64,000 nucleotides of DNA from Nioella ostreopsis (GCF_004000255.1 NZ_RCIQ01000009.1:62001-126000), one strand, 5' to 3'. Shown: positions 51,013-59,345, counted from the first letter of the stretch. Translations and numbers: made by a program. The notes: generated by a model from the sequence alone, not told the origin.

Positions 51013-51041
51013 ATCTTGGCAAAAATACCTCCGCCGGAGGC
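51013..51041 (+). repeat. Dispersed ATCTTGGC...CCTCCGCCGGAGGC motif
   Basis: ATCTTGGCAAAAATA plus the near-palindrome CCTCCGCCGGAGG, 7 nt after the GNAT stop, as for the copy 9 nt after tsaC at 33951. Confidence 0.7.
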
Positions 51042-51098
51042 GTCCTGCCGCACCCACGGCCGCGCCACCACACCCGGCGCGCCGCCCTCTCAACATGT

Positions 51099-51190
51099 CC
51101 GTGGCAACGCGGACCGCCGAGGCCTCCGGCGCAAGCCGGGGGTTGAGAAGGGCCGCTCCCCGGTCGACGCCGACAGGCGGCGAAACCGCA
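51099..51190 (+). repeat. Dispersed structured intergenic repeat, copy 3
   Basis: Starts CCGTGGCAACGCGG. The central hairpin is a 9-bp stem with a GCAA tetraloop (51122-51130 with 51135-51143, core CCGGC/GCCGG), unlike the stems of the other copies but in the same place. GAAGGGCCGCTCCCCGGTCG and GGCGGCGAAACCGC follow as in copy 1. Confidence 0.8.
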
Positions 51191-51200
51191 TTTCATATGC

Positions 51201-51244
51201 ACGGGGGGTGTACGGGGGGTGTACGCCCGGTGCACGGGGGGTGA
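51201..51244 (+). repeat. Four 11-bp tandem units upstream of pyrB
   Basis: ACGGGGGGTGT, ACGGGGGGTGT, ACGCCCGGTGC and ACGGGGGGTGA stand head to tail. The unit is close to one helical turn. They lie 91 nt upstream of the pyrB ATG and are followed by ACACCCTGTTTT, which can pair with the last unit. Regulatory use is inferred. Confidence 0.75.
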
Positions 51245-51334
51245 CACCCTGTTTTCGCACCACGCCGAACCCCGCTCTTGCCCCGCGCCCGCCCGCTGCC
51301 TATACCGCGAAGCGACCTTACAGGACGGGCCGCC

Positions 51335-52291
51335 ATGACCTTTGCCAAGCGCCACCTTCTGGGCATTGAGCCCCTGCACCCCACAGACATCACCGCGCTT
51401 CTGGACCATGCCGACCGCTATGCCGAGATGGGCCGCGGCAGCGCCAAGCACGGCACCGCGCTGGCAGGGCTCACCCAGATCAACATGTTTTTTGAAAACT
51501 CCACCCGCACCCAGGCCAGTTTCGAACTGGCGGGCAAGCGGCTCGGGGCCGATGTGATGAACATGTCGATGCAGACAAGCTCGGTCAAAAAGGGCGAGAC
51601 CCTCATCGACACCGCGCTGACGCTCAATGCCATGCACCCCGATCTGCTGGTCGTGCGTCACCCCCATTCCGGCGCGGTCAACCTCTTGGCGGAAAAGGTG
51701 AATTGCGCGGTTCTGAACGCGGGTGACGGACGCCACGAACATCCCACCCAGGCGCTGCTGGACGCGCTCACCATCCGCCGCGCCAAGGGGCGGCTCCATC
51801 GCCTCAACATCGCCATTTGCGGGGATATCGCGCATAGCCGCGTGGCGCGGTCCAACATCCTCCTGCTCGGCAAGATGGAAAACCGCGTGAAACTTGTCGG
51901 CCCGCCCACATTGATCCCCTCGGGCGCCGCCGACTGGGGCGTCGAGGTCTACGAAGACATGCGGAAAGGGCTGGAAGGCGCCGACGTGGTGATGATGCTC
52001 AGGCTTCAGAAGGAACGGATGGATGGCGGTTTCATCCCCTCCGAGCGCGAATATTACCACCGCTTCGGGCTCGACGCCGAAAAGCTCTCTCACGCCAAAC
52101 CCGACGCCATCGTCATGCATCCAGGGCCCATGAATCGCGGCGTCGAGATCGACGGCACCATCGCAGACGACATCAACCGATCCGTCATCCAGGAACAGGT
52201 GGAAATGGGCGTCGCCGTGCGTATGGCGGCCATGGACCTTCTGGCGCAGAACCTGCGGGCGGAACGGGCACAAAAGGGCGTGATGGCATGA
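51335..52291 (+). CDS. pyrB: Aspartate carbamoyltransferase catalytic subunit
   Basis: 318 residues. [20 protein letters not shown] holds the carbamoyl-phosphate STRT motif (around residues 53-56); the loop Lys is in [21 protein letters not shown] and [15 protein letters not shown] are typical, and [14 protein letters not shown] closes the aspartate domain. It makes carbamoyl-aspartate in pyrimidine synthesis. Start [10 protein letters not shown] at 51335 fits the family; the open frame upstream runs into repeats. Overlaps the next gene by 4 nt. No pyrI regulatory gene; a PyrC-like subunit downstream may form the holoenzyme. Confidence 0.96.
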   Translation: MTFAKRHLLGIEPLHPTDITALLDHADRYAEMGRGSAKHGTALAGLTQINMFFENSTRTQASFELAGKRLGADVMNMSMQTSSVKKGETLIDTALTLNAMHPDLLVVRHPHSGAVNLLAEKVNCAVLNAGDGRHEHPTQALLDALTIRRAKGRLHRLNIAICGDIAHSRVARSNILLLGKMENRVKLVGPPTLIPSGAADWGVEVYEDMRKGLEGADVVMMLRLQKERMDGGFIPSEREYYHRFGLDAEKLSHAKPDAIVMHPGPMNRGVEIDGTIADDINRSVIQEQVEMGVAVRMAAMDLLAQNLRAERAQKGVMA

Positions 52292-53160
52292 GCGACCGGT
52301 TCAAGATCAGGCAGGAAGAAACAGGCATGGTCCGGCTGTTCGCTATCGACCCTGCTGCTGAGCCACCGCTTATGTCGCTGGAGCGGGAATCGGAGAGCAA
52401 CGAGGACGACCCGCCCTGGCCGCTGCGCGATGCGCTCGGCGCGGACTATCTCGATTCCGATTTCATTGAGCTGTTCGATGTCGCCGATCTGGGGGAAATG
52501 GGGCTTGCGGGCTATCTGGCCGAAGGTCTGGGCATTGCTGCCAGGGACATCGCCGAGGACCGGGCGCGGATTGACGAAATCCGGGGCCGGGTCCTGATCG
52601 TGACATCCCGCGCATTCGGCGGCTTCGCGCAGGACTTGACGCCAAAGGCCCCTTTGCGCTGGATCGCCACCTACCGCGAAGAAACCGCACCCGCATCTTC
52701 GGAAATCCTGACCGCGCAGGCCGATGGCGGGACATGGAAAGGTGCGCAGCCCATGACCCCGACAACACAAACCTTCCACGCCGACCGCGCCACCTACTGG
52801 CGCGAACATGCCTGGATCGCTGCCGTTGCCATGGCGCTTGGCATGGGCGTCCTTTGGGCCATGGGCAATCCGCATGTCTGGACTGGTGCCGTGGGCGGGC
52901 TGTTCGCGGTTGCCGTGCGCGCCTTCTACCTTGCTTCGGACGAGGCCAATGCCGAATGGGTGATGACCGAAACCGACCTATCGGGTCCTGATAACCGCCA
53001 TGTCCGGTTGGCTGAAATCGACAAGCTCCGCAGTATTGGCAGCGCGGTGCAGATCATCACCCGGTCGGGCGACAAGCACCTGATGAAATACATCGCCGAC
53101 CGCCCCCGTGTGGTGGCCGAGATCGAGGCCGCCATGGCCCGCGCAGGAAATGCCCCATGA
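52288..53160 (+). CDS. Uncharacterised two-domain protein with membrane segments, pyrB-linked
   Basis: 290 residues, function not recognised. Residues 1-150 are soluble and acidic ([20 protein letters not shown] and [16 protein letters not shown]). Two hydrophobic segments lie at about 173-205 ([20 protein letters not shown], then [15 protein letters not shown]), and the last 70 residues ([20 protein letters not shown]) look like a PH-type beta domain similar to the next protein. ATG overlaps the pyrB stop by 4 nt. Databases sometimes carry an aspartate carbamoyltransferase label for such neighbours; nothing in the sequence supports that. Confidence 0.75.
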   Translation: MSDRFKIRQEETGMVRLFAIDPAAEPPLMSLERESESNEDDPPWPLRDALGADYLDSDFIELFDVADLGEMGLAGYLAEGLGIAARDIAEDRARIDEIRGRVLIVTSRAFGGFAQDLTPKAPLRWIATYREETAPASSEILTAQADGGTWKGAQPMTPTTQTFHADRATYWREHAWIAAVAMALGMGVLWAMGNPHVWTGAVGGLFAVAVRAFYLASDEANAEWVMTETDLSGPDNRHVRLAEIDKLRSIGSAVQIITRSGDKHLMKYIADRPRVVAEIEAAMARAGNAP

Positions 53161-53732
53161 GCGCCCCGGCCAACAGCTGGAGCGGCATCCTCGCCCCCGA
53201 TGAGGACATCCTCTGGCAAGGCCAGCCGCACACGGCCATCAACTGGCGCGGGCTGATCAACCCGTTGACCCTGATGGGCGTCTTCTTCACCGGCTTTTCA
53301 CTGTTCTGGATCGGCATGGCTTATGCCATGACAGCGAACACCGACGCACCGTTCCCGTTCAACGTCTTCCCGCTGTTCGGCCTGCCGTTCCTGGCCGCCG
53401 GTCTGTGGATGCTGGGCGGACGGCTGCTGCTGGACGCTTGGCTGCGCGGGCGCACATGGTACACGCTGACCAACCAGACCGCCTTCATCGCCCGCAATGC
53501 CTTTGGCAGAAAGACGCTGGAAAGCTGGCCGATTGCGGATATGGACCGGATTGTCTGGGAAGACGGCGACCCCGGTTCCGTCATCTTTCACATGAAGGGC
53601 GGCGCGGGCGTGCAGCATGGCAATAACGGAACGCCCATCCGGTTCCTGGGCTTTCACCAGATCGACGACTCGCAACAGGTCTACAGCCTGATGCGCCGGG
53701 CCCGCCGGGAATTGAGAGAGAACGACGCATGA
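53157..53732 (+). CDS. Membrane protein with PH-like domain, pyrB-linked
   Basis: 191 residues, not assigned to a function. The start SGILAPDEDILWQGQPHTAI resembles bacterial PH-domain proteins (the 'D-E-x-I-L-W-x-G' entry strand). Two membrane helices (about 42-60 and 70-92) follow, then WYTLTNQTAFIARNAFGRKT and SVIFHMKGGAGVQHGNNG, a second PH-like beta sheet. ATG overlaps the previous stop by 4 nt, and its own stop overlaps the DUF4268 start. Likely partner of the preceding protein by shared domain and coupling. Confidence 0.75.
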   Translation: MSAPANSWSGILAPDEDILWQGQPHTAINWRGLINPLTLMGVFFTGFSLFWIGMAYAMTANTDAPFPFNVFPLFGLPFLAAGLWMLGGRLLLDAWLRGRTWYTLTNQTAFIARNAFGRKTLESWPIADMDRIVWEDGDPGSVIFHMKGGAGVQHGNNGTPIRFLGFHQIDDSQQVYSLMRRARRELRENDA

Positions 53733-54700
53733 GCAAACTCGGACGACTTGAACGCATAGACTTGAGAAGCGCGTGGCTTACTGAAGCGCAAGACTTTACT
53801 CCTTGGCTCGCCGCTGAAGAAAACCTTGCGCTACTATCGGAAACCCTCGGAATTGATCTCGAGTTGGAAGCTGTGGAGCAGAACGTCGGCCCATTTCGAG
53901 CGGATATTCTCTGCAAGGACACGCTCAGAGATCAGTGGGTGCTGGTTGAGAACCAGTTGGAGCGAACTGATCACAGTCATTTAGGCCAACTGCTAACTTA
54001 CGCAGCGGGGCTCGATGCGGTAACAATTGTTTGGATCGCGGCTTCGGTCACGGACGAGCATCGAGCCGCGATGGACTGGCTCAATGAGATTACAGACACT
54101 GATGTCAGTTTTTTCGCCCTGGAAGTTGAACTGTGGAAAATTGGAGAAAGCCTCTCAGCACCCAAATTCAATGTTGTCAGTAAACCGAACGATTGGGCAA
54201 AAAGTACAACGGCCGCAAAACGTTCAGTAGAAGAAAATCTAATCCCAACAAGGCTTCTGCAACAGCGGTACTGGACGGGTGTACAGGATCTTATTGCACG
54301 GAATGCCGGAGCACTGCGCCCGGTTTCTCCACCTGCTTACTCTTGGTTGAGTCATGGAATTGGCAGGACGGGCGTAGGTCTTAACTTGTCGATGAACACT
54401 CGCGAAAACTGGGTCCGCGTAGAGATATATTTCTCGGGAAAATGGGCAAAATCGGACATTCAACAACTGGAGCATCAGCGCGTCGCGTTGGAGGATGCAA
54501 TGGGTGAGAAGCTCGATTGGCAACCATTGCCCGAGAAGCGCGATGCACGTGTTTGCATCGCATTGAACGCCAACATTGATGACGAAACTGATTGGCCTCA
54601 TCAGCACAAGTGGATCGTTGAGAAGGCTTCAAAAATGAATGACATATTTCGTCCTGCGATCGCTCGACTTAAGCGCGACGAGGTGAGTGAAGGACTCTAA
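53729..54700 (+). CDS. DUF4268 domain protein, possible PD-(D/E)XK nuclease, probably acquired
   Basis: 323 residues. The N-terminal half contains FRADILCKDTLRDQWVLVEN followed by QLERTDHSHLGQLLTYAAGL: D...(E/N)xQ with a downstream His/Gln helix, the arrangement of PD-(D/E)XK endonuclease cores. The C-terminal half (MNTRENWVRVEIYFSG, then EHQRVALEDAMGEKLDW) is the DUF4268 region. Base composition and codon choice are visibly more AT-rich than any neighbour. It sits in frame-coupled position (ATGA) between conserved pyr-linked genes, which marks it as a later insertion. A defence or DNA-processing role is inferred, not shown. Confidence 0.8.
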   Translation: MSKLGRLERIDLRSAWLTEAQDFTPWLAAEENLALLSETLGIDLELEAVEQNVGPFRADILCKDTLRDQWVLVENQLERTDHSHLGQLLTYAAGLDAVTIVWIAASVTDEHRAAMDWLNEITDTDVSFFALEVELWKIGESLSAPKFNVVSKPNDWAKSTTAAKRSVEENLIPTRLLQQRYWTGVQDLIARNAGALRPVSPPAYSWLSHGIGRTGVGLNLSMNTRENWVRVEIYFSGKWAKSDIQQLEHQRVALEDAMGEKLDWQPLPEKRDARVCIALNANIDDETDWPHQHKWIVEKASKMNDIFRPAIARLKRDEVSEGL

Positions 54701-55984
54701 ATGACCGCCATCCTGTTCACCAATGCCCGCCTGATCGACCCCGAGGGGCAGACCGACGCCCCCGGCTGGTTGCTGGTCCGGGACGGGCGCATCGCGGATC
54801 GCGGCACCGGGGCGGTCCCTGCGGTCGAGGCGCGGGTCATCGACGCGGGCGGCAAGTGCCTGGCGCCGGGGATCGTCGATATCGGCGTGAAGACCTGCGA
54901 ACCGGGCGAGCGGCACAAGGAAAGCATCCGCACCGCAGGCGCGGCGGCGGCGGCGGGGGGCGTCACCACCATGGTCACCCGTCCCGACACCACGCCGCCC
55001 ATCGACACGCCCGAGGCGCTGGAATTCGTACGTCGCCGGGGTGAACAGGTCAGCCCGGTCCGCATGCTGCCCATGGCGGCGCTGACCAAGGCCCGCGCAG
55101 GGCGCGAGATGACGGAAATCGGCTTCCTGCTCGATGCAGGCGCCGCCGCCTTCACCGATTGCGACCACGTGGTGACCGACACCAAGGTGCTGACCCGCGC
55201 CATGACCTATGCGCGCAGCCTGGGCGCGCTTCTCATCATGCACCCGCAGGATCCGGGGCTAAGCGGCGGGGCTGCCGTGACCTCGGGCAAGTTCGCCTCG
55301 CTGCGCGGTCTGCCCGCCGTGTCGCCGATGGCGGAACGCATCGGGCTGGAACGCGACCTTGCGCTGGTCGAGATGACCCGCGCCCGCTACCACGCCGACC
55401 AGATCACCGCCGCCGCCGCCCTCCCCGCGCTGACGCGCGCCAAGGCGGGCGGTCTGGACGTGACCGCCGGTGTCTCCATCCATCACCTGACGCTGAACGA
55501 GTTCGACGTTGGCGACTACCGCACCTTCTTCAAGGTCAAGCCGCCGCTCCGGGCCGAGGATGACCGGCTGGCCATGGTCGAGGCCGTGGCTGATGGCACG
55601 ATCGACATCATCAGTTCCATGCACACCCCGCAGGACGAGGAATCCAAACGCCTGCCGTTCGAGGCCGCGGCCTCGGGCGCGGTGGCGCTGGAAACCCTGC
55701 TGCCCGCCGCCATGCGGCTTTACCACGCCGGGCAGCTGAGCCTGCCGCAGCTTTTCCGCGCCATGGCGTTGAACCCGGCGCGTCGGTTGGGTCTGGACAC
55801 TGGCACACTGGCCGTGGGCGCGCCTGCCGATCTGGTGCTGTTCGACGCGCACGCGCCCTTCGTGCTGGATCGCTTCACCCTGCGCTCGAAGTCGAAAAAT
55901 ACCCCCTTTGACGGGATGCGGATGGAGGGCAAGGTGCAGATGACGCTCGTCGCGGGCGAGCCCGTCTTTGAAAGGACCGCCTGA
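54701..55984 (+). CDS. pyrC: Dihydroorotase-like protein lacking catalytic metal ligands (PyrC' type)
   Basis: 427 residues with the amidohydrolase fold: GIVDIGVKTCEPGERHKESI, GGVTTMVTRPDTTPPIDTP, AALTKARAGREMTEIG, GVSIHHLTLNE, FKVKPPLRAEDDR. Where active enzymes have a DxHxH metal site, this protein has DIGVK, and the catalytic SDHxP block reads SSMHTPQDEE. Key ligands are therefore missing. In Pseudomonas an inactive PyrC' subunit is needed for aspartate carbamoyltransferase assembly; the same role with PyrB is inferred here. A catalytic dihydroorotase should exist elsewhere. AAGGA precedes the ATG, which follows the DUF4268 stop directly. Confidence 0.88.
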   Translation: MTAILFTNARLIDPEGQTDAPGWLLVRDGRIADRGTGAVPAVEARVIDAGGKCLAPGIVDIGVKTCEPGERHKESIRTAGAAAAAGGVTTMVTRPDTTPPIDTPEALEFVRRRGEQVSPVRMLPMAALTKARAGREMTEIGFLLDAGAAAFTDCDHVVTDTKVLTRAMTYARSLGALLIMHPQDPGLSGGAAVTSGKFASLRGLPAVSPMAERIGLERDLALVEMTRARYHADQITAAAALPALTRAKAGGLDVTAGVSIHHLTLNEFDVGDYRTFFKVKPPLRAEDDRLAMVEAVADGTIDIISSMHTPQDEESKRLPFEAAASGAVALETLLPAAMRLYHAGQLSLPQLFRAMALNPARRLGLDTGTLAVGAPADLVLFDAHAPFVLDRFTLRSKSKNTPFDGMRMEGKVQMTLVAGEPVFERTA

Positions 55985-56592
55985 TGCCGGTGATCGAAAC
56001 CTCTGCCGCGCTCCTGGCCCTGACCGGCCTGCTGGCCTACCTGCTCGGCTCGGTGCCGTTCGGCCTCGTGATGGCACGGGCGTTCGGGCTCGGCGATATC
56101 CGGGCCATCGGGTCGGGCAATATCGGCGCCACCAACGTGCTGCGCACCGGCAACAAGCCCGCCGCCGCGCTGACATTGCTGCTGGACGCGGGCAAGGGCG
56201 GCATCGCGGTGCTGGTCGCGCGCTATGCGCTGGCCGAGGACGCCGCGCAGCTTGCGGGCTTCGCCGCCTTCCTCGGGCATTGTTTCCCGATCTATCTCGG
56301 CTTCAAGGGCGGCAAGGGGGTGGCGACCTTCCTCGGCACGCTCCTGGCGCTGTTCTGGCCCGCCGGGATCGCGGCCTGCCTGACATGGGCGCTGATCGCG
56401 GGCATCTTCCGCATTTCCTCGCTGTCTGCTCTGGTGGCCGCTGCCCTGTCGCCGGTCTGGGTCAGCGTTCTTGGCATGCCGTCCGCCGGATTGGCCACCG
56501 CGCTTCTGGCGGCGCTGATCTTCCTACGGCATGACGCCAATATCAAACGCCTGATCGCGGGCGAGGAACCCCGGATCGGCCGCAAGGGCTGA
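55984..56592 (+). CDS. plsY: Glycerol-3-phosphate acyltransferase
   Basis: 202 residues, with about five to seven membrane segments. The three conserved cytoplasmic motifs are present: GSVPFGLVMAR (residues 21-31), GSGNIGATNVLRTG and FLGHCFPIYLGFKGGKGVAT. PlsY transfers acyl groups from acyl-phosphate to glycerol-3-phosphate, the first step of phospholipid synthesis. The ATG overlaps the PyrC stop by one base (TGATG), so it belongs to the pyr operon. Confidence 0.95.
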   Translation: MPVIETSAALLALTGLLAYLLGSVPFGLVMARAFGLGDIRAIGSGNIGATNVLRTGNKPAAALTLLLDAGKGGIAVLVARYALAEDAAQLAGFAAFLGHCFPIYLGFKGGKGVATFLGTLLALFWPAGIAACLTWALIAGIFRISSLSALVAAALSPVWVSVLGMPSAGLATALLAALIFLRHDANIKRLIAGEEPRIGRKG

Positions 56593-56595
56593 GCC

Positions 56596-56886
56596 TTGCA
56601 GGCGTTTCTCAACGATCTCGACGCGCTGCCCTTCCGGACGGTCACGGGAACGGCTCACGGCCGCCGCTATGTCGTTGTGAAATCGGGATTTTCGGGTGGG
56701 GCCAGTCAGAAACTGGTGGCCGAGGAACTGGGCGGTAGGGACTATATCAGCCTCAACCTCTATCGCACCCGCAATGGCGCATTGCTGCGCCCCTGTGAAA
56801 TGCCCGAGGCGAAGGTGATCGCCTTCGTGCTGGACCTCAGGATAGACGCTGCGCCTAATGGCGGGCGCAGCGTCAAGAGGTCTTAG
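56596..56886 (+). CDS. Small conserved protein, unknown function, TTG start
   Basis: 96 residues: FLNDLDALPFRTVTGTAHGR, YVVVKSGFSGGASQKLVAEE, LGGRDYISLNLYRTRNGALL and MPEAKVIAFVLDL. Soluble and orderly, without cysteine clusters or membrane helices; no function recognised. A TTG start 4 nt after the plsY stop, with AAGGG at good spacing, is the only plausible start. Probably last gene of the pyr-plsY operon. It overlaps the convergent gene by 4 nt at the stops. Confidence 0.65.
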   Translation: MQAFLNDLDALPFRTVTGTAHGRRYVVVKSGFSGGASQKLVAEELGGRDYISLNLYRTRNGALLRPCEMPEAKVIAFVLDLRIDAAPNGGRSVKRS

Positions 56887-57134
56887 CCACGGCTTTCGAG
56901 AATATCGGCCGTCCGCTTGGTGTTGTGATAGATGCCGAGGAAGAGATACATCATGCCCCCCATCAGGACCACGTAGAGCCCGCCGAAGATCAGCAGTCCG
57001 AGACCCTGCAGGAATCCACCCATCGGGCTGAACATGGTGAACAGGCCGCCACCGACCACGCCGATGATCATCAGAACAACGATGACGGTGATCAGTTTAT
57101 CCAACGCACCAATAAAGAAATCGCGCATTTCCAT
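56883..57134 (-). CDS. Small membrane protein with two helices
   Basis: 83 residues. Two hydrophobic helices at about 11-32 (LITVIVVLMIIGVVGGGLF) and 41-65 (GLLIFGGLYVVLMGGMMYLF), with charged ends MEMRDFFIGALDK and NTKRTADILESRG. AAGGAGC precedes the ATG at 57134. No family recognised. Divergent from the DUF805 gene. Confidence 0.75.
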   Translation of the reverse strand: MEMRDFFIGALDKLITVIVVLMIIGVVGGGLFTMFSPMGGFLQGLGLLIFGGLYVVLMGGMMYLFLGIYHNTKRTADILESRG

Positions 57135-57237
57135 AGCTCCTTGATTATCAATCTGTGCCTGTAAGAGAGCCGAAAGCTGAAATCGGTTCAACATAAACTT
57201 CCCCAAAGCCGTTTTCGGGACATCCAAGGTCTATCCG

Positions 57238-57262
57238 GTCCGCCAAAGCCGCAGAGCGGACC
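57238..57262. other. Inverted repeat upstream of the DUF805 gene
   Basis: GGTCCGC (57238-57244) and GCGGACC (57256-57262) pair perfectly across 11 nt in the 202-nt divergent gap. It could be an operator or leader hairpin; nothing else is visible in the gap. Confidence 0.35.
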
Positions 57263-57336
57263 CGGGACCGCCCCACTCCGGCCATAGTCGCGTGGCCCAA
57301 TAGGCGCGGGATATAACTCGTGACCCAGAGGACATC

Positions 57337-57912
57337 ATGGGATTCTTCAGCGCCATCAAGACCTGCTACATGAAAAGCTTCACCTTTTCGGGCCGTGCCA
57401 CGCGGTCGGAATACTGGTGGTTCGTGCTGTTCCAGACCCTTCTGGGATTCGGCATCTCGGCCTGGTTCATAAGCTATCTTCTCGCCAATCCGCAGATTCT
57501 GGAGGACATGAAATACAGCGGCACCCTGCCCGCCGGTTTCATGAACAATGTCTGGCTCATCACCGCTGCGAATTTCCTGTTGTTCTTCATGCCCAGCCTC
57601 TCGGCCATGGTCCGGCGCCTGCATGACACCGACCGCAGCGGCTGGTGGTATTTCATCATGTTCGTGCCGCTGATTGGCGGTATCTGGATGCTGGTGCTGC
57701 TCTGCCTGCCCGGCAGCAACGGGCGCAATGGCTATGGCCCCGACCCGCTCGGCCCCCGCCGCCGGCTGAACGACCACCCCGCCCTGATGGGAGAGCTGGA
57801 CCCGGAAATCAAGGCCGCCATGCGCGAACGGCAGCAGGCCGATTTCAAGGAATACTACAAGTCGCGTGTCCTGCCGCAGATCCAGCAGAACAAGGCCGCG
57901 CGCGGGGTCTGA
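57337..57912 (+). CDS. DUF805 family membrane protein
   Basis: 191 residues. FSGRATRSEYWWFVLFQTLL (residues about 18-37) is the DUF805 hallmark, with four hydrophobic segments and a conserved MVRRLHDTDRSGWWYF loop. DUF805 proteins (YhaH/YhaI type) are inner-membrane proteins of unknown function. The 60-residue polar C-terminal tail (LNDHPALMGELDPEIKAAMR) is an addition to the basic domain. Convergent with gshA, 3 nt between stops. Confidence 0.92.
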   Translation: MGFFSAIKTCYMKSFTFSGRATRSEYWWFVLFQTLLGFGISAWFISYLLANPQILEDMKYSGTLPAGFMNNVWLITAANFLLFFMPSLSAMVRRLHDTDRSGWWYFIMFVPLIGGIWMLVLLCLPGSNGRNGYGPDPLGPRRRLNDHPALMGELDPEIKAAMRERQQADFKEYYKSRVLPQIQQNKAARGV

Positions 57913-57915
57913 GGC

Positions 57916-59286
57916 TCAGTAGCTGAACTCGGAATAGATCCGGCTGAGGTCGCCGTTCCAGTCACCGTTGTAATGAGACAGCAATTCGTCGGCGGGCACC
58001 TGCCCGCTCTCGATGCTTTCCTTCAGCGCGTTCAGGAAATGCGTCTCATCGGGCACCAAACCGCCTGCGCCGGGCCGTGCGCGGGCCTTGAGACCCGCCT
58101 CGGAGATCGCCACCGCCTCGCGGGCAAGGTCATGCATACGGATGCCTCCAAACTCGGCTTGCAACCCGTCGATAGACGCCGCCACCCGCAGCGCCTCGCG
58201 CGTTTCCGAATCCCAGCCCTTGACCAGATCCCAGGCCGCATCGAGCGCCGTCTGATCATAGAGCAGCCCCACCCAGAAGGCGGGCAACGCGCAGAGCCTG
58301 CGCCAGGGGCCACCATCGGCACCACGCATCTCGATGAATTTCTTGATCCGCGCCTCGGGGAAGACCGTGGTCAGATGGTCGGCCCAATCGGACAATGTTG
58401 GCGTTTCACCGGGCAGCGCGGGCAGCTTGCCTTGCAGGAAATCGCGGAAGGACTGGCCCAATGCGTTGATATACTGCCCGTCGCGGTAGACGAAATACAT
58501 TGGCACATCGAGCACATACTCGACCCATCTTTCAAACCCGAAGCCCTCCTCAAAGACGAAAGGCAGCATCCCGGTGCGGTCGGCATCCAGATCGCGCCAG
58601 ACCCGGCTGCGCCAGGATTTGTGCCCGTTTACCTTGCCGTCCAGGAAGGGCGAATTCGCAAAGAGCGCCGTGGCCACCGGCTGCAGCGCCAGCGCCACGC
58701 GCAGTTTCTGCACCATGTCGGCCTCGGACCCGAAATCGAGGTTCACCTGAACGGTGCAGGTCCGGCGCATCATGGTCGTGCCCATGGTGCCGACCTTCTG
58801 CATGTAACCGTCCATCAGCTTGTAACGCCCCTTGGGCATCAGCGGCATGTCCTCATGCGACCAGATTGGGGCCGCGCCCAGACCGATGAAGCCCACGCCG
58901 ATCTTGTCGGAAATGTCCTTCACGTCGCGCAGGTGGTCATTCACCTCGTCGCAGGTCTGGTGGATGGTTTCCAAAGGTGCGCCCGACAGTTCCAACTGCC
59001 CGCCCGGTTCAAGGCTGATGTTGGCGCCGTCCTTGGTCAGGCCAATGAGGTTGCCGCCCTCGACCAGCGGATCCCAGCCATGGCCGTCGCGCAGACCTTC
59101 CAGCACCGCCAGAATCGACCGCTCACCTGCATAGGGCAGCGGCTTCAGCGTGTCCTTGCAATAGCCGAATTTCTCATGCTCGGTGCCGATGCGCCAGTCT
59201 TCCTTCGGCTTGCAGCCATCGGCGAGGTATTCCGCCAGCTGTTCGTGCCGCTCGATCGGGCCGCCGCCGGATTGGGGGATGGACAT
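57916..59286 (-). CDS. gshA: Glutamate-cysteine ligase (plant/alphaproteobacterial type)
   Basis: 456 residues. WRIGTEHEKFGY (31-42) is the nucleotide/substrate-binding start, SLEPGGQLELSG, MPKGRYKLMDGYM, TCTVQVNLDFGSEADM and FIEMRGADGGPWRRLCALPA follow in the order of the GshA class found in plants and alphaproteobacteria. It makes gamma-glutamylcysteine, the first step of glutathione synthesis, in the cytoplasm. EgtA-type enzymes of ergothioneine synthesis are related but shorter. Convergent with DUF805. Confidence 0.95.
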   Translation of the reverse strand: MSIPQSGGGPIERHEQLAEYLADGCKPKEDWRIGTEHEKFGYCKDTLKPLPYAGERSILAVLEGLRDGHGWDPLVEGGNLIGLTKDGANISLEPGGQLELSGAPLETIHQTCDEVNDHLRDVKDISDKIGVGFIGLGAAPIWSHEDMPLMPKGRYKLMDGYMQKVGTMGTTMMRRTCTVQVNLDFGSEADMVQKLRVALALQPVATALFANSPFLDGKVNGHKSWRSRVWRDLDADRTGMLPFVFEEGFGFERWVEYVLDVPMYFVYRDGQYINALGQSFRDFLQGKLPALPGETPTLSDWADHLTTVFPEARIKKFIEMRGADGGPWRRLCALPAFWVGLLYDQTALDAAWDLVKGWDSETREALRVAASIDGLQAEFGGIRMHDLAREAVAISEAGLKARARPGAGGLVPDETHFLNALKESIESGQVPADELLSHYNGDWNGDLSRIYSEFSY

Positions 59287-59345
59287 GGGGCTGCTCCTGC
59301 ACTGTCGCTTTCAGGGGCCCTTGATGGGTGCAAATGCAGGCGGTG

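Larger units (their letters stand above)
51006..51334. other. 329-nt gap between GNAT gene and pyrB, packed with repeats
   Basis: No gene is supported here. It contains the CTTGG/CCTCCGCCGGAGG motif (51013-51041), copy 3 of the structured repeat (51099-51190) and four 11-bp tandem units (51201-51244). The last 90 nt form the pyrB leader, with GGACGG before the start codon but no clear promoter. Confidence 0.7.

Noticed and set aside
53157-53732. Aspartate carbamoyltransferase-related label for the pyrB-linked membrane protein
   Set aside because: The sequence has membrane helices and a PH-like pattern and none of the carbamoyltransferase motifs; the label would rest on position alone.
57148-57777. 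Minus-strand frame of about 200 codons across the DUF805 region
   Set aside because: Antisense to the clear DUF805 coding sequence and without recognisable domain features.
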